A stretch of 64,000 bases of DNA from Galbula dea. Its lineage: Eukaryota; Chordata; Aves; Piciformes; Galbulidae. Position numbers and translations under genes: made by a program. Shown here piece after piece: positions 1 to 12,800 of the stretch (positions are counted from its first letter, which is position 1; the number at the start of each line of letters is the position of its first letter). Below the pieces are notes generated by a model. The model was not told where the DNA came from. It did not search any database and saw nothing but the letters and a program-made list of their open reading frames with translations. The DNA is taken from positions 248,001 through 312,000 of the forward strand of contig VWZX01006814.1 of assembly GCA_013399015.1 (NCBI GenBank). The letters run 5' to 3'.

Positions 1-2040
1 AAAGAAAGTGCATCCCAAGTGCTAGTTAAAAGCTATTCTTAAAGCAAGACAGACGGTAAGTGGTTAGCTACTTTCCTATTCACTGCTGGATGCTTTTCAT
101 CCTCTTCTAGCACTGTTTCATCTTCACTGTGCAAAATACCAGATTTGGAACTTGAACCTAAATATGTGTTAATAATTTCTTTTTCCTTGGACTTTTTGTG
201 CTGTATTTTCTTTTATCACTCTCTTTCCTCCTTTCATGTTGTCTGATTTATCATCAGTGTCTGCAGCTGAAGACGTAAAGGATTACCTTGGCAGACTCAT
301 ATGTTTCCTCTGAAGTCCTTCAAAAGGAGATTTAATGTGTACATTTATGCTCCTCTCAGGTTGTTTTCTGTGTAGGTGATATGCGTTTGCAGCTCTAACA
401 TGGCTCATGTTTTGGTGTAACCATGCACATTTTCTGCAGCAGCTACTTTTAAAACAAATCCAGTATTTTCACTCAAGATTACTGTGTTCTGTAGCTGTGT
501 CATGATAGCTCTGAGGGGAGAGGGAAGTGAACAGAGGCTGCTGTGTCCTAGCAAATTTGGACTGATGGGTCTGATACTCTAGAAAGTGACATGTTTCCAA
601 AGCCTGCTGGATTTACCAGGCGGCTTCAGGGTGCTTTACACACAGAAATGCTATGCCTCTGCAGCACACTCAGGTAATTGCAGGGTGTCCTAATGACTGT
701 GCAGAAGGTGTGATATTAATGAAAACCACAGGTAGATAATTCAGACTAGATGATACCTATCATGCTTTGATTTATGTTGTGTCAGTGGAAAACCTCAGTA
801 CACAGAAATATCTGGTAGATGGTTTGTCCTGCCCACAAAGGATAATCAAGGAAGAGAATTGTACTAGGCTCATGCAGATGTGTTCTTCCTTATCTTCTGC
901 ATCTTTTGTGTCCGGCATTGGGGTTAGGCTTGGGAGTGAAGGCACAACTTTTCAGTCCTCATGCTGGCAAACCTGTGCAAGGCTTAGGCAGTAACTGACT
1001 CTGAAAAGCACCAAAATCTCTAGCTAAAAGTGAGTGGAATAGCCTGCCTGCTTAACTTGCCAACACTCCTCCATGCTTTAATCCACAATTTACTTTAGGA
1101 GATCTTCCACCCACAAGAAAGAGAAGGGGTAATTAAAGTTACAGCAGTGAAGTTAAAACAGTGAGGAGGGATGCAAGGCCTTGCTATGGAGGTGGAGAAG
1201 ACAGATCTGGGATGCTCTTACGATACTGAGACAGTGTTTCTCAACTTTTGACTTATTAACTCATTTTACCTTACTTCAAAGGAGAGAATTCTACAAGCAG
1301 AGGAAGTCACCTCAGAAAAAGAGGTTTATTGAAAATAAACTCAACTATGTACTGTCAGCTACTTACTATTGACAAGGAACTTTAAAACTTGGTTTTATAA
1401 TGGACTGAGTGACCTTTTTACTATGCTTGAAGTGGGAGGTAAATTACAGGATTCACAAACACTTCAACATGTCTGATCATTGTGGACTGATCTGTGTTAT
1501 TAGCAATTCTCTGTTGCCTTGAATGTGATCAACAGTGTAAAAAGTAAATGACCTGTTACAATAACTGTGCAAGTGATAAGGCATTGTTATTGTTGTAAAC
1601 CACCCAGGCTGACATAGTCTGTAGAAAAGAGCCCTCCCTTTTCTTGTAGCCATTAGCTTAGGAAGCATCAACTATCTGCACACTGCCACTTTCTCCACCA
1701 AGACTGTGCCTCTTATGGGTAGTGTTTCAGTGTCAGCATCAGTGCATGTTCCTTTAGGCTTTGTGTGAGTTCTTTGAGCAGCAGGAGGCAGATGGAGTCT
1801 TGCTTATCCCAGGGTCATTTCAGAGAATTAGTAGTTCCATGTTTATTACATCAATACCTGGATAATGTTGGAAATTACAGGTCTCAGCATCACTTAGCCA
1901 GGAAGATGAGGTCTGTGGTTCTTGCTGTCTTTATAGCAAGGGTGTCTTTGCATTCTAGGACTTCATAAATCATTCTGTTTGTTTTACAAACTCTTTTAGA
2001 TGACTCATGTGGATTTGTTTAAGATGAGTATCTATTTAAG

Positions 2041-2053
2041 AAAAAAAAAAAAA
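2041..2053 (+). repeat. poly(A) run
   Basis: An uninterrupted run of 13 A. No recognisable retrotransposon body precedes it, so it is called a simple repeat and not an element tail. Confidence 0.8.
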
Positions 2054-2308
2054 TTAAAGTTTGCCCTAGAAGAATCATATTCAGCCATTAACATGGGAAA
2101 TAACTTCATGTGTTTCTAGACATGTTACAGAAATTTTGGAGATGAGTGGATTCCGTGACAGATTTTCTGTTATTCTCTGCAGCCTTGTGAACATACATAT
2201 TTTCTTTTATGTTCGAAGTGCTCTGTTCCATTGCAGGTCAGGAGAGGAGATGAGTGAGCATACTGAAACTTTCAGGATTTTAAAAGAGAAAATTCTGAGA
2301 TAGAGAAG

Positions 2309-2749
2309 AACTACTGGAGAGAGTCCAGTGGAGACTACAAAGGTGATTAGGGGACTGGAGCATCTCTTTTTACAAGGAGAGGCTTTTAGCCTGGAGAAGA
2401 GAAGGCTGAGAGGGGATCTTAACAGTGCTTATAAATATGTAAAGGGCAGATATCAACAGGATGGGACCAGACTTTTTTCAGTGTTGCGCGGTGATGGGAC
2501 AAGGGGCAATAGGCACAAACTAGAACACAAGAAGTTCCACTTAAACATAAGGGAAAACTTCTTTACTTGCGGGGGTGCCAGAGCACTGGAACAGACTGCC
2601 CAAGAGGTTGTGGAGCCTCTTTCTCTGGAGACCTTCAAAACCCACCTGGGTGCATTCCTTTGCAATCTGCTCTAGATAAACCTCCTTTAGCAGGGGAGTT
2701 GGACTAGATGATCCCCAAAGGTCTCTTCCAACCACTACCTTTATGTGAC
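2309..2749 (+). mobile_element. CR1 LINE fragment, 3' part (copy 1)
   Basis: This is a 5'-truncated CR1 retrotransposon in the sense of the gene. It holds the last third of ORF2, after the reverse transcriptase core. Readable remnants include [44 protein letters not shown] and ALEQTAQEVVEPLSLETFKT. The 3' UTR has the CR1 hallmark GGACTAGATGATCCCCAAAG followed by a variant of CTTCCAACC, and the terminal octamer repeat is degenerate. About 115 codons remain open. It shares its 3'-end type with the copy at 42684-43054. It is a non-functional fossil. Confidence 0.93.
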
Positions 2750-5434
2750 TTTTTTCTTAAGTGTCAACTAAGGTGTGACTAGACTTGTCTTGAAACAAAA
2801 TGTGGAAGTATAAAAGAAAAGTAATATAACATGAGGAGGAAGGAAAAAAGAATACAGGTTAGGAGAGACACAGATGTGTTTAATGACAAACACATTTGTC
2901 CAAAGGAATCAATTCTACTGGCCAGAAGCCCAATTAAACACATAAAGTAGAAATCCAGAAAAACAGATTAACGAACTAGTCATTAGCAAAGGAGGAAGAA
3001 AAAGGCAAACCCAACTAATTTTGTACTGAGCATGACAGATGAGCTCACAGCAAATAATTGGGTGACATTCATCAAATGTGAACTAAAAGAAGGCATTAGA
3101 GGGCAGAACACTATCATAATCTCTGGGATTTACAGAGTTGGATGGTTTGCTCATAGGAAAAGGAAAGGTTCATCAAAATAAATTGAGTTGGGCCTTCCAA
3201 AATTTGTTCTCTACCACAGTGCTTGCCAAAACTTTATTGAAGGCTTGATCATATTTTGGAACTGTTATAACCGAGAATGTAAATCATGCAAAGATGAGGT
3301 CCTGGCAGGGCCAAGCTTCACACACCTCCTGCCAACAGAACTGTGGGTGGCTTCATATTAACTGGCTTGGAAAGACCATAGACCACAAAGATTTTTATTT
3401 CTAAACCTTTGCAAAGGTGATCTAGTCCAGGTAGAAGACTGAAAGGGAGTTTAGCTAATATGTAGTGAACTCAAATAGTGTTTGAATCCTACCTTTCTGC
3501 CTTAAACCCAGACAAATATACAATTAAAAATCCAAACAAAAAACCCCTTCAGATACCAGTTTGCAGTGACATATAGCCAAAAGAACTAAGGAAAAAAAAA
3601 ATCTTATGAGTGTGGCAGACTTGGAGTAGATCCTGTCTTGGCACAGAGAAAGAATTTGGTCACCCCTTGATATTTCTGCCACTCTGTGTTCATGTGATTA
3701 ACTTGATTGTTGGGTTGTTCCCGGTGTTAGTTAGTCACCACAGCATTTACAAAGTACGTAAATATTCATACCTCCATCTTAAAGATGAGTTGATTACTAT
3801 GTCTCAGCCCATCAGAAGAGGTGGATATTGAAGCCAGGGTCCTTACCAAGTAGTCACTGTGTACATTCGGTCCAGTCTGGACTCTGCTACAAATAATGAT
3901 CTGGTATTGAAATCGTGAGTGGTGCAAAATGAGTTAGTATGGCAGAGTTGCATCGTTTTAGAATTTTTATCTTCTGCTGCAGGTATCACCAGCAGAAGAA
4001 AGGATATTTAACTATTCCCTGTGACATTTAGGTAATGTGACCTAGAAGTATGGGGTCCTTTGGGCAAGGTTTGTACAGCTGATAGATACAACTACTGCAA
4101 ACATGAACTTTTGCCTTTGAGCTGGACTGAGTGTGAATCAAGTGCATAGTCTTCTCTTATGTGAAAACGATTTTGATGTGGTAGTATTAGATGAGAAAGA
4201 TACCCTTCAGAAATAACACTTGCAGCCCTTTCACTGTTGGCACAGCTGGAAAGCAGGACCACAAAATGCTACTGAGCTAATCTACAGTGCACTTCACATG
4301 AAGCGAGAGTCAAGCGACTCTGGTTGTCTGCCTCTCTCCTGCCGATGGCTTGTTTTGAGACCAAAGGCAAATTACTCTAGATTTTCATGACCCCTTGACT
4401 TTAGCAATGTGTTGTCTCTATAGAGTTTGTTTGTTGTGATATGGGTCATTCTTCTTCCTCTGTATGTGGTGCCTGGTATAATGACAGTTGTTTTTTTCTT
4501 TTGGAAGCACTATATGCAGCTATGATAACATTACAAGTGAAAGTGGGAAACAAGCAGAAGGGAAAGTCTTAGCATATAAGCTATTTATGACCCTTCCTTT
4601 CTTTCCAGTTCTTCAAAGTGTCAATAGAAAAGCCTTTTCTTGAGTTGATTCGATATGAAATTTCATGACCAGTAATATTATGTCCTTCTAATTACAGCTT
4701 CTCTAGAGAAGAAAGCCACTATCTAGAGGTGGGATGATTTCTGAGAATATAATTGATGTTACAGCAGTATTCTATGTCAGCTCAGTCTGAAATATGACTG
4801 TCAGATAAAAGGAAATATATCTAGGAGAGAATCTAGGACCTTTCTGTTAGCTTTATTGGAAACTTAAGAAGCCAACAAATGACATTCCATACAATACAAA
4901 AATGCTTTGTGTATTGTTTTATCTTAAAACCTGCAAGACTGCCAAAACAGCAGACATAGGAAATTCACTGATGTAAGCTCTGCTGTAGCCAAGCCTGAAA
5001 TGGTGCCAGAAAGAACACCCACTGCAAGAGTAAGTGATTAGTGACAGGTTTATAGTGCTATATTTTACAAATTATCAGGGCTAGATCTCATTGATGCATG
5101 GCATTTATGTGTAGCCTTTACAGCCCACTCAGTCCATAAAACCACAGATTTGGATGTCTGTCAGTTACCCTTCACATCCTCGTTCAGAGACAATACCAGT
5201 GACAAAGAGCATCTAAGAACTTAGCTGCAGCTTTCCAAGAGTGCATTCATTGCATTTACTGTTTGCATCAAATGGTGCTATTGTGGATCTCTGCTGTTAG
5301 TCAATCTAAAAAGTTGTTGGAAGACAGCCCTAGCCCCAAGAAACTTATAGTGCACACAGACAAGGCTGAGAAGCAGCAGAGAAGAGAGGGAGAGGCAGAA
5401 AAATGCAGGAGCACAGAGATTTTAAATGACTTCT

Positions 5435-6391
5435 GTGCCTGGTAAAATTATGGAGAAGATTATTCCGGGAGCTGTGGATAAACATCTGGCAGACAACACT
5501 GTCATTGGTCATAGCCAGCATGGGTTAGTTAAAGGGAAGTCATGCTTAACAAACTTGATTACTTTTATGACAAGATTACCTATCTAGTGCACCAAGGGAG
5601 ACCAGTTGATATCATCTTTTTGGACTTCAGTAAGGCTTTTGATACTGTCTCCCACAGCATCCTAATGGACAAATTGTGGAATATACAGCTAGATTAGAAC
5701 ATCACGAGGTGGGTACACAACTGGCTGAGGGGTCGAGCTCAAAGTATATAGTATAATATAGTAAATAGTAACTGGAGCTACATCAGGCTGGTGACAGATG
5801 ACGAGCGGGGTCCCACAGGGATCCATCTTAGGTCCAGTTCTGTTTAACACCTTTATAAATGACTTGGATATAGGAGCTGAATGCCTAATTAGTAAGTTTG
5901 TCGATGATACTAAGCTGGGAGGTACTGTTGACTGCAATGAAGGCAGAGAAGCACTGCAGAGAGGTCTAAATAGATTAGAGAACTGGGCAGTTACAAATCA
6001 TATGAAGTTTAACAAGGGCAAATGCTGGGTTCTGTACTTGGGTAGGGGCAACCTGAAAACAATCTACCAACTGGGGACTGTGAGGCTGGAAAGCAGCACT
6101 GCAGAAAGGGATCTGGGAGTTTTGGTTGATAGTAAGTTGCGTATGAGTCAGTAGTGTGTGCTGGTTGCCAAAAGGGCCAACAGGGTTCTGGGTTGCATCA
6201 AGTACTCCATTGCTAGCCAATCGACAGGGATGGTAGTCCCACTTTACTCAGCTCTGGTGCGGCCTCACATGGAGTTTTGTGTGCAGTTTTGGGCACCACA
6301 ATACAAGAGAGATATAAATGCCTAAGTAGGAGTTGGACTTGATGATCCTTGTAGGTACCTTCCAGCTCGGGATATTCTGTGATTCTGTGAC
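5435..6391 (+). mobile_element. CR1 LINE, reverse transcriptase segment plus 3' tail, internally deleted (copy 2)
   Basis: This sense-strand CR1 copy retains part of the ORF2 reverse transcriptase. Visible are motif A (FLDFSKAFDTVSH near 5607-5655), motif B (GVPQGSILGPVLFN near 5804-5845) and the catalytic FVDD variant of YxDD near 5897-5908, followed by DTKLGG. The thumb region continues to KRANRVLGC-like sequence. Stop codons near 5696 and 6152 break the frame. Around 6305-6325 the sequence jumps from the segment after VQFWAPQ directly to the 3' UTR (TTGGACTTGATGATCCTTG), so about 0.3 kb of the ORF2 end seems to be missing. The copy ends in two ATTCTGTG units. It is non-functional. Confidence 0.93.
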
Positions 6392-6743
6392 TTGCTCAAT
6401 ATATTTGTGCTGGAATCATGTCATGAAACCATATAATCTTTTCTTCCATTCAAGACTTTAAAATTTATACCCTCTTCTTCCTTTTTTTCCTGAGATGTTA
6501 AAATCATTCTGGATTTGAGGCATGAAAGTCAAAATGGGAAGTTAGTAGATAACACAGTTTAAATAAATGATGCTTCAGCCCTCTCAAGTCTAGGATTTAT
6601 TTAGAGTTATATAGATGCTTTTAGGAACAGCTCTGCAGGTCACAGAAAAGATATCTGAAAGAAAGGTTGTTAAACCCTCTCAGAGGAGTCAGCATAGGGT
6701 ATCTTGGAGGGGTTGTCACTCAGTTTCTTTTGTGTTTCCACAG

Positions 6744-6833
6744 GTGACATCTGGTGGAAGAGCAAATTATTATGTGTCATACAGACGGGAGCCTTTTGCT
6801 CAAATTAAATTGCCCAAATACTCTCTTCCTAAG
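6744..6833 (+). CDS. SORCS3: SORCS3 exon A, VPS10 propeller
   Basis: This exon has 30 codons from [10 protein letters not shown] to KYSLPK, phase 0 at both ends. The acceptor is tttccacag and the donor is AAG|gtaagtg, both strong. It encodes a strand and loop of the VPS10 beta-propeller, the ligand-binding luminal domain. The segment [12 protein letters not shown] is highly conserved among SorCS proteins (recalled). The open frame begins upstream of the exon, but the acceptor and the family match fix the border at 6744. The upstream neighbour exon is outside the window. Confidence 0.93.
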
Positions 6834-9800
6834 GTAAGTGCACCATCTATGAATACAGACACGTAACATCTTCAAGAGCACATCCTGCCTAGTGGTAAAG
6901 CACCTCAGTGGGGTTTCTCTCTGGGGATCTCCATTTGTTGTGCTACTCAAATGATCTTTCTTAAATATGGATGTAGGATGCTGTGGGAGGTTGCTGACCT
7001 GTTGTTATAAGACAGATTTGTTGATGGCCCTGGTTTGGAATTAGTGCATAGTATAAAATCAAGGATACTTTTATTATTTAAAAATCAAAATTACTTTTAA
7101 GTGAGGTGTCGTGGCAAAGTCTTCTAGCTGTGTGAAGAAGGCTTGTTTATGCTGCTCTTAGTCTCTAGAATATTTTACTGTACAGGTAATAACTATCCTG
7201 TTTGCTGTATATTAATGAACTCTGCTGGAGTTGTACATCTGTGAGACTAGCAATAGTGTAATGCAAAAGTTCCACTGCAACTGGTCAAAACAGATTGAAG
7301 TTAGGGGTGTTTTGCTTATTTTCACACTACTGGAATAGCTTGGTTAGGTACTTATTATTTAAGGAACTAGAGCTCTCGGGCAAGAACAAGCTTCCTGATT
7401 TAGTCTTCCTTCATAAGGGAAATGACAAATCTCCCACTGACTGCACTCACTAGAACAGAATTAGACCCTCAAATGTTTTTTTCTTCCCATCCCATGCTGA
7501 TAGGTTATGTTAGGTCTATTAGAAATAGCCTCATCTATGCAAACACAACTTTGCATCTACATGTCTCAGAAGACTAAGTTGCCTCATAGGGAGGATGGGG
7601 ATATTGAGCTAATTTTCCTCCAGATAGAGTTCCCAAAAATCAGGTCACTCCATCCTTTGGGAGACTTCTAGAATTATGGTTTCTTGATGAAGAAACAGTA
7701 CAAGAAATTAATCAAGGCCCCTTGGCACCCTCAGGAAATTTTAAATAGATACAAATGGATAAATTAAGCCCCACATAGCTACAGTGATTTTGCCTCTAGC
7801 TGAACTAGTGTTAGTTTGTTCAACAACGGTGGCAAGGATGAAGTGCTTCAATACTCATCACCAACTTGGAAATCATTTTCATGAACCTGCTTTAAAAGAA
7901 TACTGAGAAAATGCACTCTCAAAGCTCTTTAATATTAAAACTAAACAGGGAAACCCTTGCTGGCCCTTCATATCTTGGTCAGCAACAGGAATCCAATACA
8001 GACTAGTAAGTGGATTATTTAATAACCTGTATACTGTGTGATAATAGATCTCAAGCATACTATCAGTAGAAAAGTATGTTATTAAATATCAATACCAGCA
8101 TTAGTTCAAACTGATACCCATACCTCAGATTCAAATAAATATGGACTCCCCTTTTTTTGAAACTGATTCCTTACCAGTTGGAAGCACAAGCCTGTCAGTT
8201 CAGCATGTAGGTGGATGGGGTCAGGCTCTTCTCAGTGAAGCCCAGTGACAAGACAAGGGGCAATGGCTGGAAGCTGAAACATAGGAGGTTCTGTGTGAGT
8301 ACAAGACAAATTTTTTTCCCGGTTCAGGTGCCAGAGCACCGGAACAGACTGCCCAGACAGGTTGTGGAGTCTCCTTCTCTGGAGAGATTCAAAACCCTTT
8401 TGGATGTGTTTCTGTGTGACCTGGTCTAGGGAATCCTGCTGTGGCAGGGGACTTGGACGAGATGATCTTTCAAGGTCCCTTCCAACTCCTAACATTCTGT
8501 GAAACTGTCACTGCTTTTAGCCTAATGCTACCACACCACACTTAGTGACTATGAGGACTCCAGGCTCCAAGATTGTGAGTCTTCTGTGAATGACAGGACT
8601 AGAGGGAATGGGCTTAGGCTGAGCCAGGGTAGGTTTAGATTAGATATTAGGAAGAAATTCTTTACTGAAAGAGTGGTTAGATATTGGAATGGGCTGCCCA
8701 GGGAGGTGGTGGAGTCACCATCTCTGGAGGTTTTTAAGAAGAGGATAAATGTGGTTCTTCAGGGGATGATTTAGGGGTAAGAGTAGTGTAGGGCTATTGG
8801 TTGGACTAGATGATCTTGAGGGTCCTTTCCAACTGTAATGGTTCTGTGATTCTGTGACTTTCAAATACATAAATAAAAAATGAAACTGGATTAAGTTCCT
8901 TGAAGCTACCAAAAATGAAAAAAGCAAAAAGCTTCACCCAGCTGATGATCATTAAAAAAATGAAATGCAAAAAAGTGACAATGGTGGTAATTTATTGTCT
9001 TGCTCTAACAGAAAATTGTTTAACGTACCTATAATTCATGCTCTATCTCCATTCTTTCATAACTCATGGTAATTACTACATGTCCCAAAGGGCAAAGAAA
9101 TACAGAGATCTTCAGTAATAGGCCTTTTGTCTTCTTTTAACAGGACATGCATATTATCAGCACAGATGAGAATCAGGTGTTTGCAGCTGTTCAAGAGTGG
9201 AACCAGAATGATACATACAACCTGTATATCTCAGATACCCGAGGAGTGTACTTCACCCTGGCCTTGGAAAATGTGAAAAGCAGTCGAGGACTGGAAGGGA
9301 ATATCATTATTGACCTTTATGAGGTATGTAGTAAAGGTCATCCTACAAAGAACAGCAACTGCTTGCTAGTTCAAGCAAGTGTAAATCTCTTGCCAGCCTT
9401 CCAGGATCTTCATTTGTTTTGGGATCAGCCCAGAGGCATTTACTGGATTTGGTGCTTAGCCAACTCACGTGTGAATAGATGAAGTGCATTCTGCTATAGT
9501 TGTGACAACTGTGTTGCTTTCAAGTCAATGACTGGTTAGCTATGTGACATTTCCAAAAGGGAATACCATTATCCTTCTCATCCTAATGTGAATGTCTACA
9601 GAAGGACTCAAAATACTTTTTTTCCCCTTGGACAACTAGAGACACCTGCTCACTGGCAAGGAATGTGGATGCCACCTCTGAGCACTGAGTGGTTTATGAT
9701 TTATAAGCAAAAGTTTATAGGTGCCATTTGTCCAGAGATAAGTTCTATAACTTCTACTCTAAATCATCTTTCATTCTCATTCTGCCAGGCCTTTCAACCT

Positions 9801-12800
9801 TGGCCAACACCACTCTATTCAGAGCAGTTGTTCCAGTTCCTGATTTCTTCTGAGCATTTTGGTTTTGGTGTATCATAACTTGTTGGATGGAAGATATTCA
9901 GAGATTCAGGGCTCAGTGCTTTGCCAGCAACAAACAACTAATCAGTAATGCTAATAGTAATAGTTGCAAGCTGATTTCTACTGTCACATGCAGAAATGTT
10001 TCTGCAGTTACATGCAGCATGTAGAAGTTATGATTATACATTTATTTCAGCGAGAGTAATGCCCATTTAACAAGAACATCAATTTGTTTATAAAAATCTA
10101 GGCAGTTTAAAGCAATGAGAGAAGCAAATAACATATGGATCAGTATGAAGGACAGAGTTTACCTTTTATTTTCACCTAGTTAAACGTATTTCTCTGGCTC
10201 CAAAAAAGATATATTTCTGTGTTGTGATGAACCACCTAAAACAAACAGGCATCATCTCCCATTCCTGGTCAAACTCTGTATTCCCCAACTGTATATTAGA
10301 GATTCATTACTGTTGTATGCTGTTATTCAGGGAGCTTTAAAATAGAAGGACTTGCACCCTGGCTGTTGACGGGAAGTTGCAGATTTGCAGCAAGTTCCTT
10401 CTTCCTGTCCCACTCTCACAGCTGTGTGACAGAGACCAGACTCAACATGAAAATCTTCTTGGGGACATTTTGACAGGACCATATTCTGCTGGAGTGGGTT
10501 CTGCTGACAAAAATCAAAACATTTGGAACAACAATTTTGACAGAATTTGGGAGAGGAAAGAAAGTGAAGAAATCGTTTGCAAAACATCAGTGTTTCAGCA
10601 TTTCAGAATTTCTATCTTTTATGTAAAAGAAAGAAAAAAAGACCAAAACAAGTAGTCTCACACTGCTGCTGATTTGACCTGTTGTTTCCCATGTTATGGC
10701 AATCCAAGGAGGGAGTGGGGCAGACCATATCCTCAGTCTCACAGAGCTCATGTATGGCCTTCAAGCCCATCATCAGCCTATCTGCCAGCACCAAAGGAAA
10801 TCCAAAAGGGGCCTGTTTTCTAGGGATTTGCTCTGTGAACAGCCTTGTTTATTTCTTTCAGAGAGGGAGACTGCATAAGGCCTTTCAGCTGTGCAAGTGT
10901 CATCGAGGTGTGCTTCTAATACCATTCACAGTCTTCTAAGGCTGGACTGAATTTACTTTATTGCTTTTTCAGAGACCTTCCACTCCTGAGAGTGCTCAGA
11001 TGGGCCTTACTTTTGGCCTGTTATTCCGATGTATTTTTTCATCTCTCTCCATTTTTCCTAGGTAGCAGGGATCAAAGGCATATTCCTGGCTAACAGGAAG
11101 ATAGACGACCAAATCAAGACTTTCATTACCTACAACAAGGGCAGAGACTGGCGTTTACTGCAGGCACCAGACACCAATCTAAAAGGGGATCCTGTAGTTT
11201 GCCAGCTGGTGAGTGGCAGACTTTTCCCACAGCACTACTGACTCCTTCAGAGCTGTTCAGTTTAGTGACAGGGTTAACAAATCTCTCCCTGTGTTTTTAC
11301 TCTTGACCTGCTGGATGTTAAGTGAACTAAGTAGACTTCATTTTCCATAGCTTCATAGATTTTAAGGGAAAATTCTGACCATCTTTTTTGATCTCTTTAA
11401 TGGAACCTAAGTCAGTATAAGAAAGCTGGGAAAAAGTGCTCTAGATCAAGTTGCTTTAAAAACGAGCACAGACATGCTTGCTTGTAGTGCACCATTCCTG
11501 ATTCTCTTGCCCTCAGCTACTTTCATGATTTTTAGTCAGAAAATTAATATATGCTGCTATTTGTAAGAGTACTAAAAGCAGAGGGGTCATTTTCAGAAGA
11601 ATCAGAGCATCCGTGTGCAATAGACAAGGACTCTTCTGATATTTAACTTGTTGCATTTTTAAAGCCTCTGCCCTTTGTTTCCTGTCAACAGCCCTTTTGC
11701 TCACTGCACTTACATCTGCAACTCTCAGAGAATCCATATACTTCAGGAAGCATTTCCAGCAGAGAGACAGCTCCTGGGCTGCTGGTGGCAACAGGTAAAA
11801 GCATAAATGCTTATCACCACTCACCCAGGCCTCACTGGGAGCCTGTAAAAGCTATCAGCTTTCTTTCAGTGATGAGCTAATTCACATTAACTCCCATCTG
11901 CTATGCGCTAGGACAAGGCATGCGGGCCCTGGCTTCAAAAAAGGTAATGCCTGTCAGGTATTTGTTGTTCTTCAATAACCCATAGGCACGTCTAAGCCCA
12001 CAAATGCAAGGGATTATTACCAACTGGCATCACTAACTCCTCTCACTTGATGTCATTACAACCACCAAAGTAGGAGTTTACCCATTTGCTGGAGAGAATA
12101 GGGCCTATAATCATGGCCATGATTCTAGAAAGTATCAATACATTACACCTTTTGAGTAGTAAACACAGAGTTGTCACAAAACCTGTCAGGTGAAGCCTGG
12201 ATTTCATGAGTGCCTGTCTTGTGCATAGTACCCGCTTTCAACACTCTGTTGCTCCAAAACTAGCAGCACTTCATCAACACTTCATGAGTCATTTTTATTA
12301 TGTGTTGTTCTGCAAACTAGTGCTTTGACAGGTTGTGATGTTTTAATGACAACCTGCTACAATGCTTCATGGTGGCAATGGCTGACCCACTGTAATGTGA
12401 TGACCACCACAGGCCCTGTGTGCACACAGCATGCAGCCTAATCAAGATGGATGGGGCTACCAACCACACTTGGAACTCCCACCACTCTGTGGGAGCTACT
12501 GGGCTAACAAAGGGCTTTCTGAATGGCTGTTGATGTTGAAAGCTAGTCTCTGAAGCACATAGCTGCCCTGCCTTTTCACAGGGAGGCTCCTACATATGCA
12601 CAAATATGTCCAAATAGCTTAACCGTTCTTTCTGAGGCTCTGCTTATCTCATTTGGCCTGTTCAGCCTGGCAGTGGCTTGCTAGTGTGTCATGTTAGCAT
12701 ACTGCCTACGTGAATTTACACTGTTTCTTCCAACCATTTCCATTCTCATGCCCTTCTGTGTTTCTGTGTGTCTGCCAGACTAAGCTAGAACCTGAGAGAC

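Larger units (their letters stand above)
1..6743 (+). other. intron upstream of exon A (partial)
   Basis: This is non-coding sequence before the first recognisable SORCS3 exon. It holds two plus-strand CR1 copies (2309-2749 and 5435-6391) and a 13-base A run at 2041-2053. The exon that should precede exon A, encoding earlier propeller blades, was searched for by eye and not found, so it probably lies upstream of the window. The scattered short open frames here have no family features or splice context. Confidence 0.7.
6834..9143 (+). other. intron A-B (2310 bp)
   Basis: A GT-AG phase 0 intron. Near its 3' end it holds two CR1 3' fragments 77 bp apart (8205-8510 and 8588-8858). I see nothing else recognisable in the remainder. 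Confidence 0.85.

Noticed and set aside
2010..2041. Possible upstream SORCS3 exon resembling a DEY-type strand
   Set aside because: The reading needs a stop-containing frame and has no acceptor or donor; it runs into a poly(A) stretch.
5435..6391. Reverse transcriptase motifs considered as a retroviral pol remnant
   Set aside because: Motifs and the GATGATC/TTCCA tail are those of CR1, a non-LTR element; no LTRs, gag or env traces were seen anywhere in the window.
9324..9482. Extension of exon B through the donor, open to 9482
   Set aside because: GAG|gtatgt is a good donor and the family sequence continues with exon C (VAGIKG); the extension has no homology.
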